Of a DNA stretch of 20,305 nt, positions 1 through 6,146 are shown piece after piece; within the stretch, counting starts at the first letter, position 1; the number at the start of each line of letters is the position of its first letter. The stretch is from a virus. Below the pieces are notes generated by a model that was given only the letters and a program-made list of their open reading frames with translations, was not told the origin of the DNA and ran no database searches. The translations under genes and the position numbers were made by a program. The DNA lies in the IMG/VR virus record IMGVR_UViG_3300020187_000281, positions 1 through 20,305 of that record; one strand, given 5' to 3'.

Positions 1-1
1 C

Positions 2-274
2 AGCGATTATTCAGATTTCCCAAGAGATGACACATACGAAGCTAAATTTATTGCTAACATTAATGATGAGTTATGGGAAAAGCTATTAAACCATAATCAT
101 CCTATATTGGTATTAGAGAATTACATTGTGGAGTCTTATAAGTATATACGTAAGTTACAACCAAAACCAGATATTATAACTTACAAAGGAGAGGAGTATG
201 AAGTTGATATAGTAGAAGTAACTTCAGGTCATCATCAAGAAGCTACTTTCCATTGTTATAAGATTAGTAAATAA
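2..274 (+). CDS. Hypothetical protein, C-terminal part (5' end outside window)
   Basis: An open frame enters from the left edge and runs 90 codons to a TAA at 272-274. It is the only plus-strand gene I can support. The visible part is hydrophilic and of mixed charge, with an aromatic-rich stretch (residues 40-50, with Y41, Y46 and Y48) and a histidine/cysteine-containing C-terminus (HHQEATFHCYKISK). No signal peptide or membrane segment is seen in this portion. I recognise no family. It converges on the late operon and is followed within 10 bases by a bidirectional terminator, which supports it being a real transcribed gene, probably of another (early or middle) transcription unit. The other two plus-strand frames are interrupted by stops. 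Confidence 0.6.
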   Translation, partial: SDYSDFPRDDTYEAKFIANINDELWEKLLNHNHPILVLENYIVESYKYIRKLQPKPDIITYKGEEYEVDIVEVTSGHHQEATFHCYKISK

Positions 275-279
275 TTTGT

Positions 280-312
280 AAAACCCACTAGACTAACAAT
301 CCAGTGGGTTTT
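280..312. terminator. Bidirectional intrinsic terminator between convergent genes
   Basis: A 10-bp perfect inverted repeat, AAAACCCACT (280-289) and AGTGGGTTTT (303-312), has a 13-base loop. The plus strand continues into a T run (309-313) and the minus strand reads GGGTTTTACAAATT after the stem. It therefore serves the plus-strand gene ending at 274 and the minus-strand operon ending at 319. Confidence 0.88.
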
Positions 313-318
313 TATTGC

Positions 319-855
319 CTATAGGTTTCTCTTTCTTGTTATTTTAATATACCAACCCCTCACTTTAACCGTACAATCTTCATCTGAACTTAAAGAAAAA
401 TGACCTCCTCCATTTAATGTTCCCTCATTCCCTATATAAAAGCTGTTATACTCTGTAATAGAGTGAGGCGCAGCACTCTTATAATTAAACTGTGTTATAA
501 ATGGTAGATTATAAGTGTTACTGCCTAAATTCAATTTAACATCTATTGCAGTGTTAGGTGTAGTTGTAGTAACTTCTATGTCTAATCTTATATCGACAAC
601 ATCTCCTAATGATAACATGCTCCAATCAAACTGACCTGTACTAGCATTCCATACATCCTCAATACCTCTAGGTGCATACTGTCTTGTAGAATAAGCCCCT
701 AATCCATCATTAGTCAATGCCACTTCTCCTGCCGACTCTAGCACTGTAATAGGGGTTACTAGAGTAGCTGTATCATTATAATCCAGAAACCCTGTCTCCC
801 AATAGCCATATAAATTATTGTGATGAGGAGTGTTAGTATTAGCTATAATAATCAT
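319..855 (-). CDS. Beta-rich putative virion surface / receptor-binding protein
   Basis: A 178-aa protein, the last gene of the late operon. It is rich in T, N, G and aromatic residues, has no membrane segment and no cysteine cluster apart from one Cys near the end, and looks all-beta. The C-terminal strands (residues 145-175, GHFSLSSDEDCTVKVRGWYI) resemble the end of small trimeric phage decoration or fibre domains. Its ATG overlaps the stop of the gene before it (ATGA, 852-855), so the two are translated as a pair. Position after the lysis genes and before the final terminator would suit an accessory virion protein such as a head fibre or secondary adhesin. That role is inferred from composition and place. 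I do not recognise a named family. Confidence 0.72.
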   Translation of the reverse strand: MIIIANTNTPHHNNLYGYWETGFLDYNDTATLVTPITVLESAGEVALTNDGLGAYSTRQYAPRGIEDVWNASTGQFDWSMLSLGDVVDIRLDIEVTTTTPNTAIDVKLNLGSNTYNLPFITQFNYKSAAPHSITEYNSFYIGNEGTLNGGGHFSLSSDEDCTVKVRGWYIKITRKRNL

Positions 856-1139
856 ACAATCACCTCTGGGGTTAGCTCAGCACCTAGTGTAGAGATAGCT
901 TTAGCCCATATTCTTAAACTTCCTGTTGGTATTATGGCAAGAGAATTAGGAAACCTATGAGGGTCTAGTATCTTACCTTTTGTATCATTATGAGATGGCT
1001 CAGAAGATTGTTCTATTAGTTTTATAGATCCAGTACCTTCATTATATAAAGAGAAAGCTGTGCCTACACTAATACCTGATTCTGTATTTACATCTACCCA
1101 AGATTGCCCTATAGATATATTCGGCAATGTCTCTGCCAT
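852..1139 (-). CDS. Small beta-rich protein, possible head fibre/decoration anchor
   Basis: A 95-aa protein with alternating hydrophobic and polar residues and many Gly/Ser/Thr, predicted to be beta-sheet (for example SWVDVNTESGISVGTAFSLY at 13-32 and SLRIWAKAISTLGAEL later). There is no signal peptide or transmembrane segment. The start is an ATG at 1139 with an AAAGGA ribosome site 7 bases upstream. It lies just after the terminator at 1163-1213, so its expression depends on read-through or on an unseen promoter, and it is coupled by an ATGA overlap to the next gene. Small proteins of this look occur in phage late regions, but I cannot name the family. An attachment partner for the downstream 178-aa protein is a reasonable guess. 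Confidence 0.7.
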   Translation of the reverse strand: MAETLPNISIGQSWVDVNTESGISVGTAFSLYNEGTGSIKLIEQSSEPSHNDTKGKILDPHRFPNSLAIIPTGSLRIWAKAISTLGAELTPEVIV

Positions 1140-1162
1140 ATTATTTTCCTTTATTTATATAT

Positions 1163-1213
1163 GAAAAAATCCCCTAGCTGATCTACGAGGAGGAGGACGT
1201 AGGGCTAGGGGAT
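1163..1213 (-). terminator. Strong intrinsic terminator after the receiver-domain gene
   Basis: On the minus strand a 10-bp stem ATCCCCTAGC (1213-1204) / GCTAGGGGAT (1178-1169) is followed directly by six T residues (1168-1163). Inside it a second stem CTACG/CGTAG (202-198 and 187-183, plus 1000) closes a loop reading TCCTCCTCCT on the transcript strand. This should end most transcripts after the lysis/accessory genes and lower expression of the two genes beyond it. Confidence 0.9.
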
Positions 1214-1227
1214 GGCCAGCGATGTTA

Positions 1228-1554
1228 TTAAACATCATTATTTTTTATTATTATTTTATCTAAGAACTTAGAGAAATTATCTTTAGGTATTACTTCAAAT
1301 TCACATTGCAAGTCATAAGATGTATAGATATATATCTGAGACTCTGGGTGTGTATCCTGTATTTCCCTTGCTAATTCTAAACCATCTTTAACACCTAATA
1401 GGTAGTCTACCAGAAAGATATCATAATCTACTAATTCTTTTACATCTATATCTTCATCTACTACTTTATATTTAATCACTTTCCTAGTTTCAAGTACAGC
1501 AGATATGAGATACCTGTGAGCTTCATTATCATCTATGTAGACTATTTTAATCAT
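1228..1554 (-). CDS. Stand-alone CheY-like receiver domain protein
   Basis: A 108-aa single-domain protein with the receiver-domain pattern of two-component response regulators. Strand 1 (IKIVYIDDN) carries the acidic pair D8/D9. Strand 3 ends in FLVD with the phospho-acceptor D50, followed by the typical G-x-x-DGLEL turn. Strand 4 ends in YTS with the conserved T78, and K91 fits the conserved lysine of strand 5. All catalytic positions are therefore present. The stretch between T78 and K91 is only about 12 residues, roughly nine shorter than in CheY, so helix 4 and the usual signalling face look trimmed. No DNA-binding, kinase or enzymatic output domain is attached. The start overlaps the previous gene by 8 bases, giving translational coupling, and a strong terminator follows. 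Role unknown; candidates are a phosphate sink, an interaction module with the upstream membrane proteins, or interference with host signalling or motility. Confidence 0.85.
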   Translation of the reverse strand: MIKIVYIDDNEAHRYLISAVLETRKVIKYKVVDEDIDVKELVDYDIFLVDYLLGVKDGLELAREIQDTHPESQIYIYTSYDLQCEFEVIPKDNFSKFLDKIIIKNNDV

Positions 1555-1954
1555 TCTTATTGCTCATCAAGTAATCCATTGTTTTACTAAACATTTCTGT
1601 CATCTGAGTATTAGCTGCTCTAGCTTCTAGTATTACCCTTTGAGATTCTTTATTTAGTTCATTAAGTTCAGCATTAATCTTTTTAGTGTCAACTAACTCT
1701 TTAGTTAGTTTAGCTTTATCTCCTAAACAAGTAGCTCTTTCTTGCTTAGCCAGTTCTAATTCTTCCTTAATGTATTCATCACTTACTTTCTGATCTTGTC
1801 TTGATTGTGTATTATGTTTCGCATTTTGTCTCACAATGACAAGTACACATATAGAGACAATAAGTAGTGCTAATATAACGATGGTATTACCTCCCCCTAC
1901 TTCCGCTCCTAAATTTGTTATTTTTTCTATTAGGATTCCTATTTTGTCTATCAT
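1547..1954 (-). CDS. Membrane-anchored coiled-coil protein
   Basis: A 135-aa protein with a short N-terminal amphipathic part (1-22), one transmembrane helix (about 24-41, TIVILALLIVSICVLVIV) and a long charged coiled coil (about 57-125) rich in K, E, L and A. Basic residues right after the membrane helix (R42, K47, H48, R52) suggest that the coil faces the cytoplasm, although charges are weak on the other side. One TM plus coiled coil is also the outline of an inner-membrane spanin (Rz). Against that, the charge bias favours the wrong orientation and no embedded lipoprotein-like partner frame of useful length is evident. It overlaps its upstream neighbour by ATGA and the receiver gene by 8 bases, so the three proteins are probably made together. 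Exact role unknown. Confidence 0.75.
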   Translation of the reverse strand: MIDKIGILIEKITNLGAEVGGGNTIVILALLIVSICVLVIVRQNAKHNTQSRQDQKVSDEYIKEELELAKQERATCLGDKAKLTKELVDTKKINAELNELNKESQRVILEARAANTQMTEMFSKTMDYLMSNKND

Positions 1955-2496
1955 TTAACCACACCTTTAAAACTGAGATAATAAGACAACACATAATCCC
2001 CAATAAACTGAGATATTCCGTTTCCGACATTTTTAGCCCTACCTTTTCTATCGTACAAGTAGTAAGCAGCTATTAAGTAGTAGGTTATTATCATGCAACT
2101 ATATATCCACATCTCTCCTAGTAGTATAGCAGGTGCATATCCAGTAGTGTCATATATAAGGTTACTTGCGTGTATGCCTAAATTATGATACCATTGAATA
2201 ATACCTAATACATTTATCACAAGTTCAACACCTAACAGTGTCATCACTGTACACCGTAGCCTTGATGGAGACAGAAGTGATAATAGTGTAACACCTATTG
2301 TAACACTGATAGCATTTATAACATAACCATATCCATCCCGTATTTCATACTCTAATAGGAAAGATAAACCCTTAGTTATTTCTGGTAGTAAAGTTGCTAA
2401 CACAAATACACCACAAACTAATACCCCTTGTTTAGTAGGATGGGTTAGTGTATAGTATATACAAAGGCATACTAAGGATAACCAAAGTATTAACAT
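1951..2496 (-). CDS. Polytopic membrane protein (about five segments)
   Basis: A 181-aa hydrophobic protein with likely membrane helices near residues 1-17, 23-40, 58-77, 82-101 and 122-148, and a basic segment after the last one (DRKGRAK), which would lie in the cytoplasm. Its C-terminus (ISQFIGDYVLSYYLSF) is amphipathic. I recognise no family. Its place directly downstream of the holin suggests a lysis-related or envelope function such as a second holin, an antiholin or a superinfection-exclusion protein. It begins the coupled cassette that continues with the coiled-coil and receiver proteins (ATGA overlap at 1951-1954). The start is an ATG at 2496 with AAGGGG 8 bases upstream, lying at the end of a possible 20-codon ORF. 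Confidence 0.72.
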   Translation of the reverse strand: MLILWLSLVCLCIYYTLTHPTKQGVLVCGVFVLATLLPEITKGLSFLLEYEIRDGYGYVINAISVTIGVTLLSLLSPSRLRCTVMTLLGVELVINVLGIIQWYHNLGIHASNLIYDTTGYAPAILLGEMWIYSCMIITYYLIAAYYLYDRKGRAKNVGNGISQFIGDYVLSYYLSFKGVVK

Positions 2497-2497
2497 A

Positions 2498-2560
2498 TTA
2501 ACTACCCCTTATTTTAGGCTTATCTGAGCTATCTCTTGAGGTTCTAGTTGGACTTGACAT
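2498..2560 (-). CDS. Possible 20-aa small ORF ahead of the membrane cassette
   Basis: A 20-codon frame, MSSPTRTSRDSSDKPKIRGS, starts at an ATG at 2560 preceded by AAAGG with a 6-base spacer, and ends in TAA one base before the ATG of the membrane protein at 2496. The peptide is Ser/Arg-rich and soluble. The ribosome site and exact abutment suggest translation, either as a leader that couples the next gene or as a small protein. Chance cannot be excluded for so short a frame. Confidence 0.4.
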   Translation of the reverse strand: MSSPTRTSRDSSDKPKIRGS

Positions 2561-2600
2561 TTGACACCTTTAACTTAATTAATTATTGATTTATAGTGTA

Positions 2601-2691
2601 ACCCTATCCATACCCTTAAAACATAGCCCTAGACGGGCTTAGATTCCATTCTGAGAGCATTTCTCTATTTATGTGTAGGGTAGGATAGGGT
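2601..2691 (-). other. Potential structured RNA element (nested stems)
   Basis: In the 238-base gap between the holin and the next gene, ACCCTATCC-A-TACCCT (2601-2616) pairs with AGGGTAGGATAGGGT (2677-2691): nine base pairs, one bulged base, six more pairs. The enclosed 60 bases contain a further hairpin AGCCC-TAGAC-GGGCT (2625-2639). Upstream on the transcript, CTTAGA/TCTAAG (2733-2728 and 2711-2706) forms another stem directly after the holin stop. No protein of useful length fits the gap apart from the 20-codon frame at its far end. It could be an mRNA processing or stabilising element, a regulatory leader for the membrane cassette, or a small RNA. Confidence 0.5.
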
Positions 2692-2734
2692 CTAAACTAC
2701 GTGAGCTTAGAGAGGCTTATAGGAGCTTCTAAGA

Positions 2735-3175
2735 TTAACCTATACTATCTGTCTGTGTTCTATTCTTCTTATCATAAGATCGCATCATTCCTATACCTAA
2801 CATGCCTGTAACCACAGAAAATAAAGCACCCGTCTCCAGAACAGGAGGTGCTGCTACATCTGGATATGCAAAAGCAATAACCCATAACAACAAAGGATAT
2901 AATATAAACTGGTAGGCCATAGCCACACCTCCTATCCACCCTATAAAAGGTCTCCACCCTGCTACAAATATACTCTTATGACCAGCCTCTACTGCATTTA
3001 CTTTGAGCTGTCCAAGCATTAGTTGTACATGCGTATTCAGCTTGTGCATATCTCCAGACTGCCTAAGCTCTTCTAGTTTTCTTACTTCCTCTGCCCTTTT
3101 AATAGGATCAGGCCATATACGCTCTATGGCACTCTTACCCAAATCAAATATAGCACTTAATGGATCAAAACTCAT
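2735..3175 (-). CDS. Holin, three-transmembrane type (GTA-holin-like)
   Basis: A 146-aa protein matching the 3-TM holin family first described for gene-transfer-agent release. The N-terminal half is charged and helical (IERIWPDPIKRAEEVRKLEE at 18-37, then QLKVNAVEAGHKS). It is followed by the hallmark SIFVAGWRPFIGWIGGVAMA (68-87), a second hydrophobic run (89-104, FILYPLLLWVIAFAY), and a third (117-132) ending in MLGIGMMRSYDK. It oligomerises in the inner membrane to release or activate the muralytic enzyme at the time of lysis. No endolysin is seen in the window. The start is an ATG at 3175 with GGAGGTGG just upstream, overlapping the previous stop (ATGA). Confidence 0.92.
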   Translation of the reverse strand: MSFDPLSAIFDLGKSAIERIWPDPIKRAEEVRKLEELRQSGDMHKLNTHVQLMLGQLKVNAVEAGHKSIFVAGWRPFIGWIGGVAMAYQFILYPLLLWVIAFAYPDVAAPPVLETGALFSVVTGMLGIGMMRSYDKKNRTQTDSIG

Positions 3176-3522
3176 ACCACCTCCTCACACTTATATTCTT
3201 TAACATAAGCCTTATAGCAATGTTTAGGATCATTAAATAACCAATCAATAAACCTCTCAAATGGATAAATATATGAACTCTCTAACCCTTTTGCTCTCTC
3301 TTCTGTTGCTTTCTTACCTGTCACTCCACTAACAGTTTTATATGTAGTAGAGTACAAAACAGATGCTCCCATTACATCTATTCCATGAGCTACCGCAAAT
3401 ATATAAAAGTTAAACTCTTCAAAGTCTGTTATTTTATATATAATGTTTCTTATAATAGCTAATGGAATTAGCAGAAGAGATGCAAATATAGCTAAGATGA
3501 GTAATCCTAAGTTTCTTATCAT
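3172..3522 (-). CDS. Small membrane protein upstream of the holin
   Basis: A 116-aa protein with a hydrophobic N-terminus forming one, perhaps two, membrane helices (LGLLILAIFASLLLIPLAII, residues 5-24) and a soluble C-terminal half with many charged and aromatic residues (ESSYIYPFERFIDWLFNDP near 81-99). No lipobox is seen, so a signal anchor is more likely than secretion. It overlaps the holin gene by ATGA, placing it in the lysis block. Antiholin, holin partner or an unrelated inner-membrane function are all possible. I do not recognise a family with confidence. Confidence 0.7.
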   Translation of the reverse strand: MIRNLGLLILAIFASLLLIPLAIIRNIIYKITDFEEFNFYIFAVAHGIDVMGASVLYSTTYKTVSGVTGKKATEERAKGLESSYIYPFERFIDWLFNDPKHCYKAYVKEYKCEEVV

Positions 3523-3537
3523 GGTGTTACCTGTATA

Positions 3538-3951
3538 CTAAGAGTTGACTGCATTATACCAGATATCATAGTTTTCTGATGTTTGTCTAACTCCATCTAG
3601 TAGAGCTGCTTGTAGTTCAGTTTCATTTAATGTTTGCTTAATACCATTAACATCCGTTACTTGTACAGTTGTAGTTAACCCACTCTGTATTTTTAGTAGT
3701 AAACCGCGTAGTACAGGGTCATCGTATTTACCTACTTGTAATGGACGTACAGTGATTATGACATTAGGGCGCACTTCATAAGTTTGAGCCAGCCAAGCGT
3801 CATTCCTAACTTGCTCTGCACTAAGAGCTGTTATGGCTAGATATTCAGGATTATTTATATCTACAGGATGTACATCAACATTACTATTATTAGGCTGAGG
3901 GGAGTTATAAAACCCAATAGCTTTCCCATTATCTCTAAACAAATATGGCAT
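3538..3951 (-). CDS. Probable tail fibre accessory/assembly protein
   Basis: A 137-aa soluble protein directly after the tail fibre gene, sharing one base with it (TAATG). The N-terminus (MPYLFRDNGKAIGFYNSPQP) and middle look beta-rich. The C-terminus (DVNGIKQTLNETELQAALLD followed by a helix) resembles the helical tail of phage proteins of the DUF4376 type, often found next to tail fibres and thought to assist their folding or attachment. It could alternatively be a second fibre component. Function is inferred mainly from position and general pattern. Confidence 0.6.
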   Translation of the reverse strand: MPYLFRDNGKAIGFYNSPQPNNSNVDVHPVDINNPEYLAITALSAEQVRNDAWLAQTYEVRPNVIITVRPLQVGKYDDPVLRGLLLKIQSGLTTTVQVTDVNGIKQTLNETELQAALLDGVRQTSENYDIWYNAVNS

Positions 3952-4991
3952 TATAATTGTCCTCTTTTCATCTTAAATCCTAAAGTTACATATCGTAATG
4001 TGACAGATAATGCAGAATGTCTAGCTATCTCGGAAGAACTATTGGTTAATATCCCTGTTATTTTACTACCACCTTGATCATTTGTTGCTCCAGACATACC
4101 CCACGTCATAAAAGGGTTCACTGTAAGAGAACCTCCCAGATCGACCGCATCAGGGCTACTAAAATAGTGTGCCCCGTTTACGAGCGTATGTATATTAAAA
4201 TCTACCTCGACTGGAAATCCAGAAGGAACAGAAATAGCATCTACAACTCTATCAACCGTAGATGCTCCGTTAAATTCTAGTATAGGCGTTTTCCAATCAC
4301 ATCGGTCGTAGTGTTGTATGAAATTTATAATATTAGAGCTAGAGTCTGTTACTACTGACCACAAATGTTGTACATCTACTGCACCACTAATCCCTAACAG
4401 AGAAGCACCTGTTAAGTCTGTCGTATATGCCCAATCAACTACTCCATCATCAAACAATATTGCAAGGCAATGGTAAGTCGTATTTACAGTTAAACTGTCA
4501 TTAGAATCTAATCCACCAGCAGAGCTTTTAACATAAGAGCTGTCTATGGCTTTTGTTATAACACCTGATGATTGTATAAGTCTAGCATTTTTACCTATAG
4601 TAGTAAAAACCGTAATATCCAAATCGTGGTCTGAATCTGTACCATTACTTACTGCACCACCTGATATTACACCTCTTGTGGCAAGACTGATAGTATTGCC
4701 TTTATTATCCCAGTATGTATTGGCTATATCTAATTCTGGGTCTTGGTTACTATGAGATTGTTTTGCCCTATACAATACCCCATTCCTGTCACAATACCCT
4801 CCACTTAAAAATGGAAAGTCTGTTGTCCAAGGGATAATCCCACCGTGCCCTTGTTTACTTACTGCTCCAGACATTTGCTTGGTAGATCCACCCTGATCTG
4901 TGATAAACAAATCCGTATCTTGTAAGGCTGTATTAACTGCCCTTTCTGGTATTGTACTTGTCTCTATAGGGAAACTTGTTAATGTTGTCAT
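3951..4991 (-). CDS. Tail fibre / receptor-binding protein
   Basis: A 346-aa protein, strongly beta-predicted and rich in G, S, T, D and N. The N-terminus (residues 1-45) contains DLFITDQGG-x-TKQMSGAVSK, a pattern common in phage fibre stalk starts. Residues 65-94 (GYCDRNGVLYRAKQSHSNQD, with a later YW) look like a small carbohydrate-binding module of the chitin-binding type: aromatic, turn, VLYR, spacing, then P and W. The remaining 250 residues look like a unique C-terminal binding region. It follows the baseplate wedge and fibre-attachment genes, the standard place for the fibre. It should bind the host surface. The ribosome site is weak (GAGATAAGAT). Confidence 0.75.
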   Translation of the reverse strand: MTTLTSFPIETSTIPERAVNTALQDTDLFITDQGGSTKQMSGAVSKQGHGGIIPWTTDFPFLSGGYCDRNGVLYRAKQSHSNQDPELDIANTYWDNKGNTISLATRGVISGGAVSNGTDSDHDLDITVFTTIGKNARLIQSSGVITKAIDSSYVKSSAGGLDSNDSLTVNTTYHCLAILFDDGVVDWAYTTDLTGASLLGISGAVDVQHLWSVVTDSSSNIINFIQHYDRCDWKTPILEFNGASTVDRVVDAISVPSGFPVEVDFNIHTLVNGAHYFSSPDAVDLGGSLTVNPFMTWGMSGATNDQGGSKITGILTNSSSEIARHSALSVTLRYVTLGFKMKRGQL

Positions 4992-5009
4992 ATCTTATCT
5001 CTTATCTCT

Positions 5010-5372
5010 TTAAGCTGTTTTCTTAAATACATTTACACTTTCAGTGCCTATAGTATCTGTACCTGAAAGAGTCCATGTACCTCCTAATCTTGTACTGATA
5101 GTTGTAGCATTCTCTGCTGTAGTAGTTATGTGTATATCTCCTACAATATATCTTTCGTCTAGGTGATCTATCCAAGAGAATATGTTATTAAATTTATAAT
5201 TTAGGAAAGGTCTAGGCCACTTCCCCCTCACAGAGATACCACTACTTTGTAATTGAGTAGGGGGTAAATATTTATTAGGATAAGCTTGCAAGCCATCTCC
5301 TTTTTCTAAATCATACTGCTCTACAATATCTGTAGCAGCCCATTGTAATTTCTCACTTGGTCTTTCAGCCAT
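5010..5372 (-). CDS. Fibre-attachment / baseplate periphery protein
   Basis: A 120-aa protein between the last wedge protein and the tail fibre. It opens with a Lys/Glu-rich helix and continues with YPNKYLPPTQLQSSGISVRG, then KWPRPFLNYKFNNIFSWIDHL. This NY-x-x-NN-x-x-x-WI pattern is frequent near the N-terminus of phage tail fibre proteins. The C-terminal 35 residues are Thr-rich and beta-like. It may be a short fibre or the adaptor that fixes the 346-aa fibre to the baseplate. The start ATG at 5372 lies three bases after the previous stop. Confidence 0.65.
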   Translation of the reverse strand: MAERPSEKLQWAATDIVEQYDLEKGDGLQAYPNKYLPPTQLQSSGISVRGKWPRPFLNYKFNNIFSWIDHLDERYIVGDIHITTTAENATTISTRLGGTWTLSGTDTIGTESVNVFKKTA

Positions 5373-5375
5373 TTA

Positions 5376-6146
5376 CTATAATCCTGTTGTTAGTTTCCAA
5401 GCTAGAATAGAACCATCACTTAATTCTATAGCTTCATTATTGTTAGTAGTTAAGATACCTGCCTCTGCAATAAACTCAGCAGTATCAAATATCTCTGCCA
5501 TTGGATTAATTATTTCTTCATCCATTTCTGGTAAAAAAGAATGCTCATTACTCCATGATTCTATATAGGAAGGTGTAGCTAATAATGAACCATCCTCTAA
5601 TTCTATAGCTTCATTATTGTTAGTGAGTATTAAATCCTGAGAAGATAATATCTCTGAGCCTACAAAAGAGTCACCTTCATCATCGAATACTAAAAGTGTA
5701 CCAACACCAGCGGCAGCTATTTTATCTAATGTTATTGCTAAGTTTCTAGTAGCACGTCTATCTACATATCCCATAAAGAAAGCTGGGTAGTATTCAAATA
5801 ATTGAGGAGATGGACAACCTGTTATAGATGCTAGGATATCTAGTATCACTGGCTCTGTACCATCTGAATTATTAATTGCTATTCTTCTCAGAATAGCTAA
5901 TCTATACTCATCATCTTCCATCCCAGCGCGAGGTACATTATATAACCTGCCATAGTTATTTAACTGCTCACCTACAGCAACTAAAATACCCCTATCTTCT
6001 AACAGTTGAAATATAGTATCTTCTACTTGTTGTAACTCTCTTAATGGAGTTTCTAGTAATCCTTGTGCTTTAGGTTTATCTTTCCAGAAATCTATTAGGA
6101 AGTCTAGGCCTTCAGCAACTACATCTTGTTTAATAGGTGTAGCCAT
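5376..6146 (-). CDS. Baseplate wedge protein, DUF2612 / tail protein I type
   Basis: A 256-aa protein. Residues 10-150 match the DUF2612 pattern: a helical start with LIDFWKDKPKAQGLL, LRELQQVEDTIFQLLEDRGI, the GEQLNNYGRLYNVPRAGMED run (residues 58-77, with G58, G65, P71 and R72), then YR-x-x-I-x-x-x-I-x-x-NNSDGTEP. This family acts like gpI or T4 gp53/gp7 in joining wedges to fibres. The C-terminal region holds the 16-residue motif TNNNEAIELEDGSLLA twice (about 175-190 and 234-249, second copy slightly changed). The repeat is also visible in DNA. The start overlaps the baseplate J stop by one base (TAATG). Confidence 0.83.
   Translation of the reverse strand: MATPIKQDVVAEGLDFLIDFWKDKPKAQGLLETPLRELQQVEDTIFQLLEDRGILVAVGEQLNNYGRLYNVPRAGMEDDEYRLAILRRIAINNSDGTEPVILDILASITGCPSPQLFEYYPAFFMGYVDRRATRNLAITLDKIAAAGVGTLLVFDDEGDSFVGSEILSSQDLILTNNNEAIELEDGSLLATPSYIESWSNEHSFLPEMDEEIINPMAEIFDTAEFIAEAGILTTNNNEAIELSDGSILAWKLTTGL
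5401..5626 (-). repeat. Pair of direct repeats inside the wedge gene
   Basis: Two copies of a roughly 49-base segment (5401-5449 and 5578-5626) lie 177 bases apart, which is exactly 59 codons. The core of 27 bases (5420-5446 and 5597-5623) is identical as read by eye. They encode the duplicated TNNNEAIEL-x-DGS-x-LA motif. Because the frame is kept, recombination between the copies would delete 59 codons without breaking the gene. Confidence 0.75.

Noticed and set aside
1152-1159. TATAAATA on the minus strand, like a T4-type late promoter, ahead of the 95-aa gene.
   Set aside because: A transcript starting at the usual distance would begin within the ribosome site of that gene. The region is simply AT-rich and no second copy is placed sensibly.
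1547-1954. Inner-membrane spanin (Rz).
   Set aside because: Charge bias favours a cytoplasmic coiled coil and no embedded or following lipoprotein frame was evident; kept only as an alternative.
2585-2612. Minus-strand ACACTATAAAT resembling part of a T7-like or sigma-70 promoter.
   Set aside because: No proper -35 box at 16-18 bases and no repeated consensus elsewhere in the window; the match is short.
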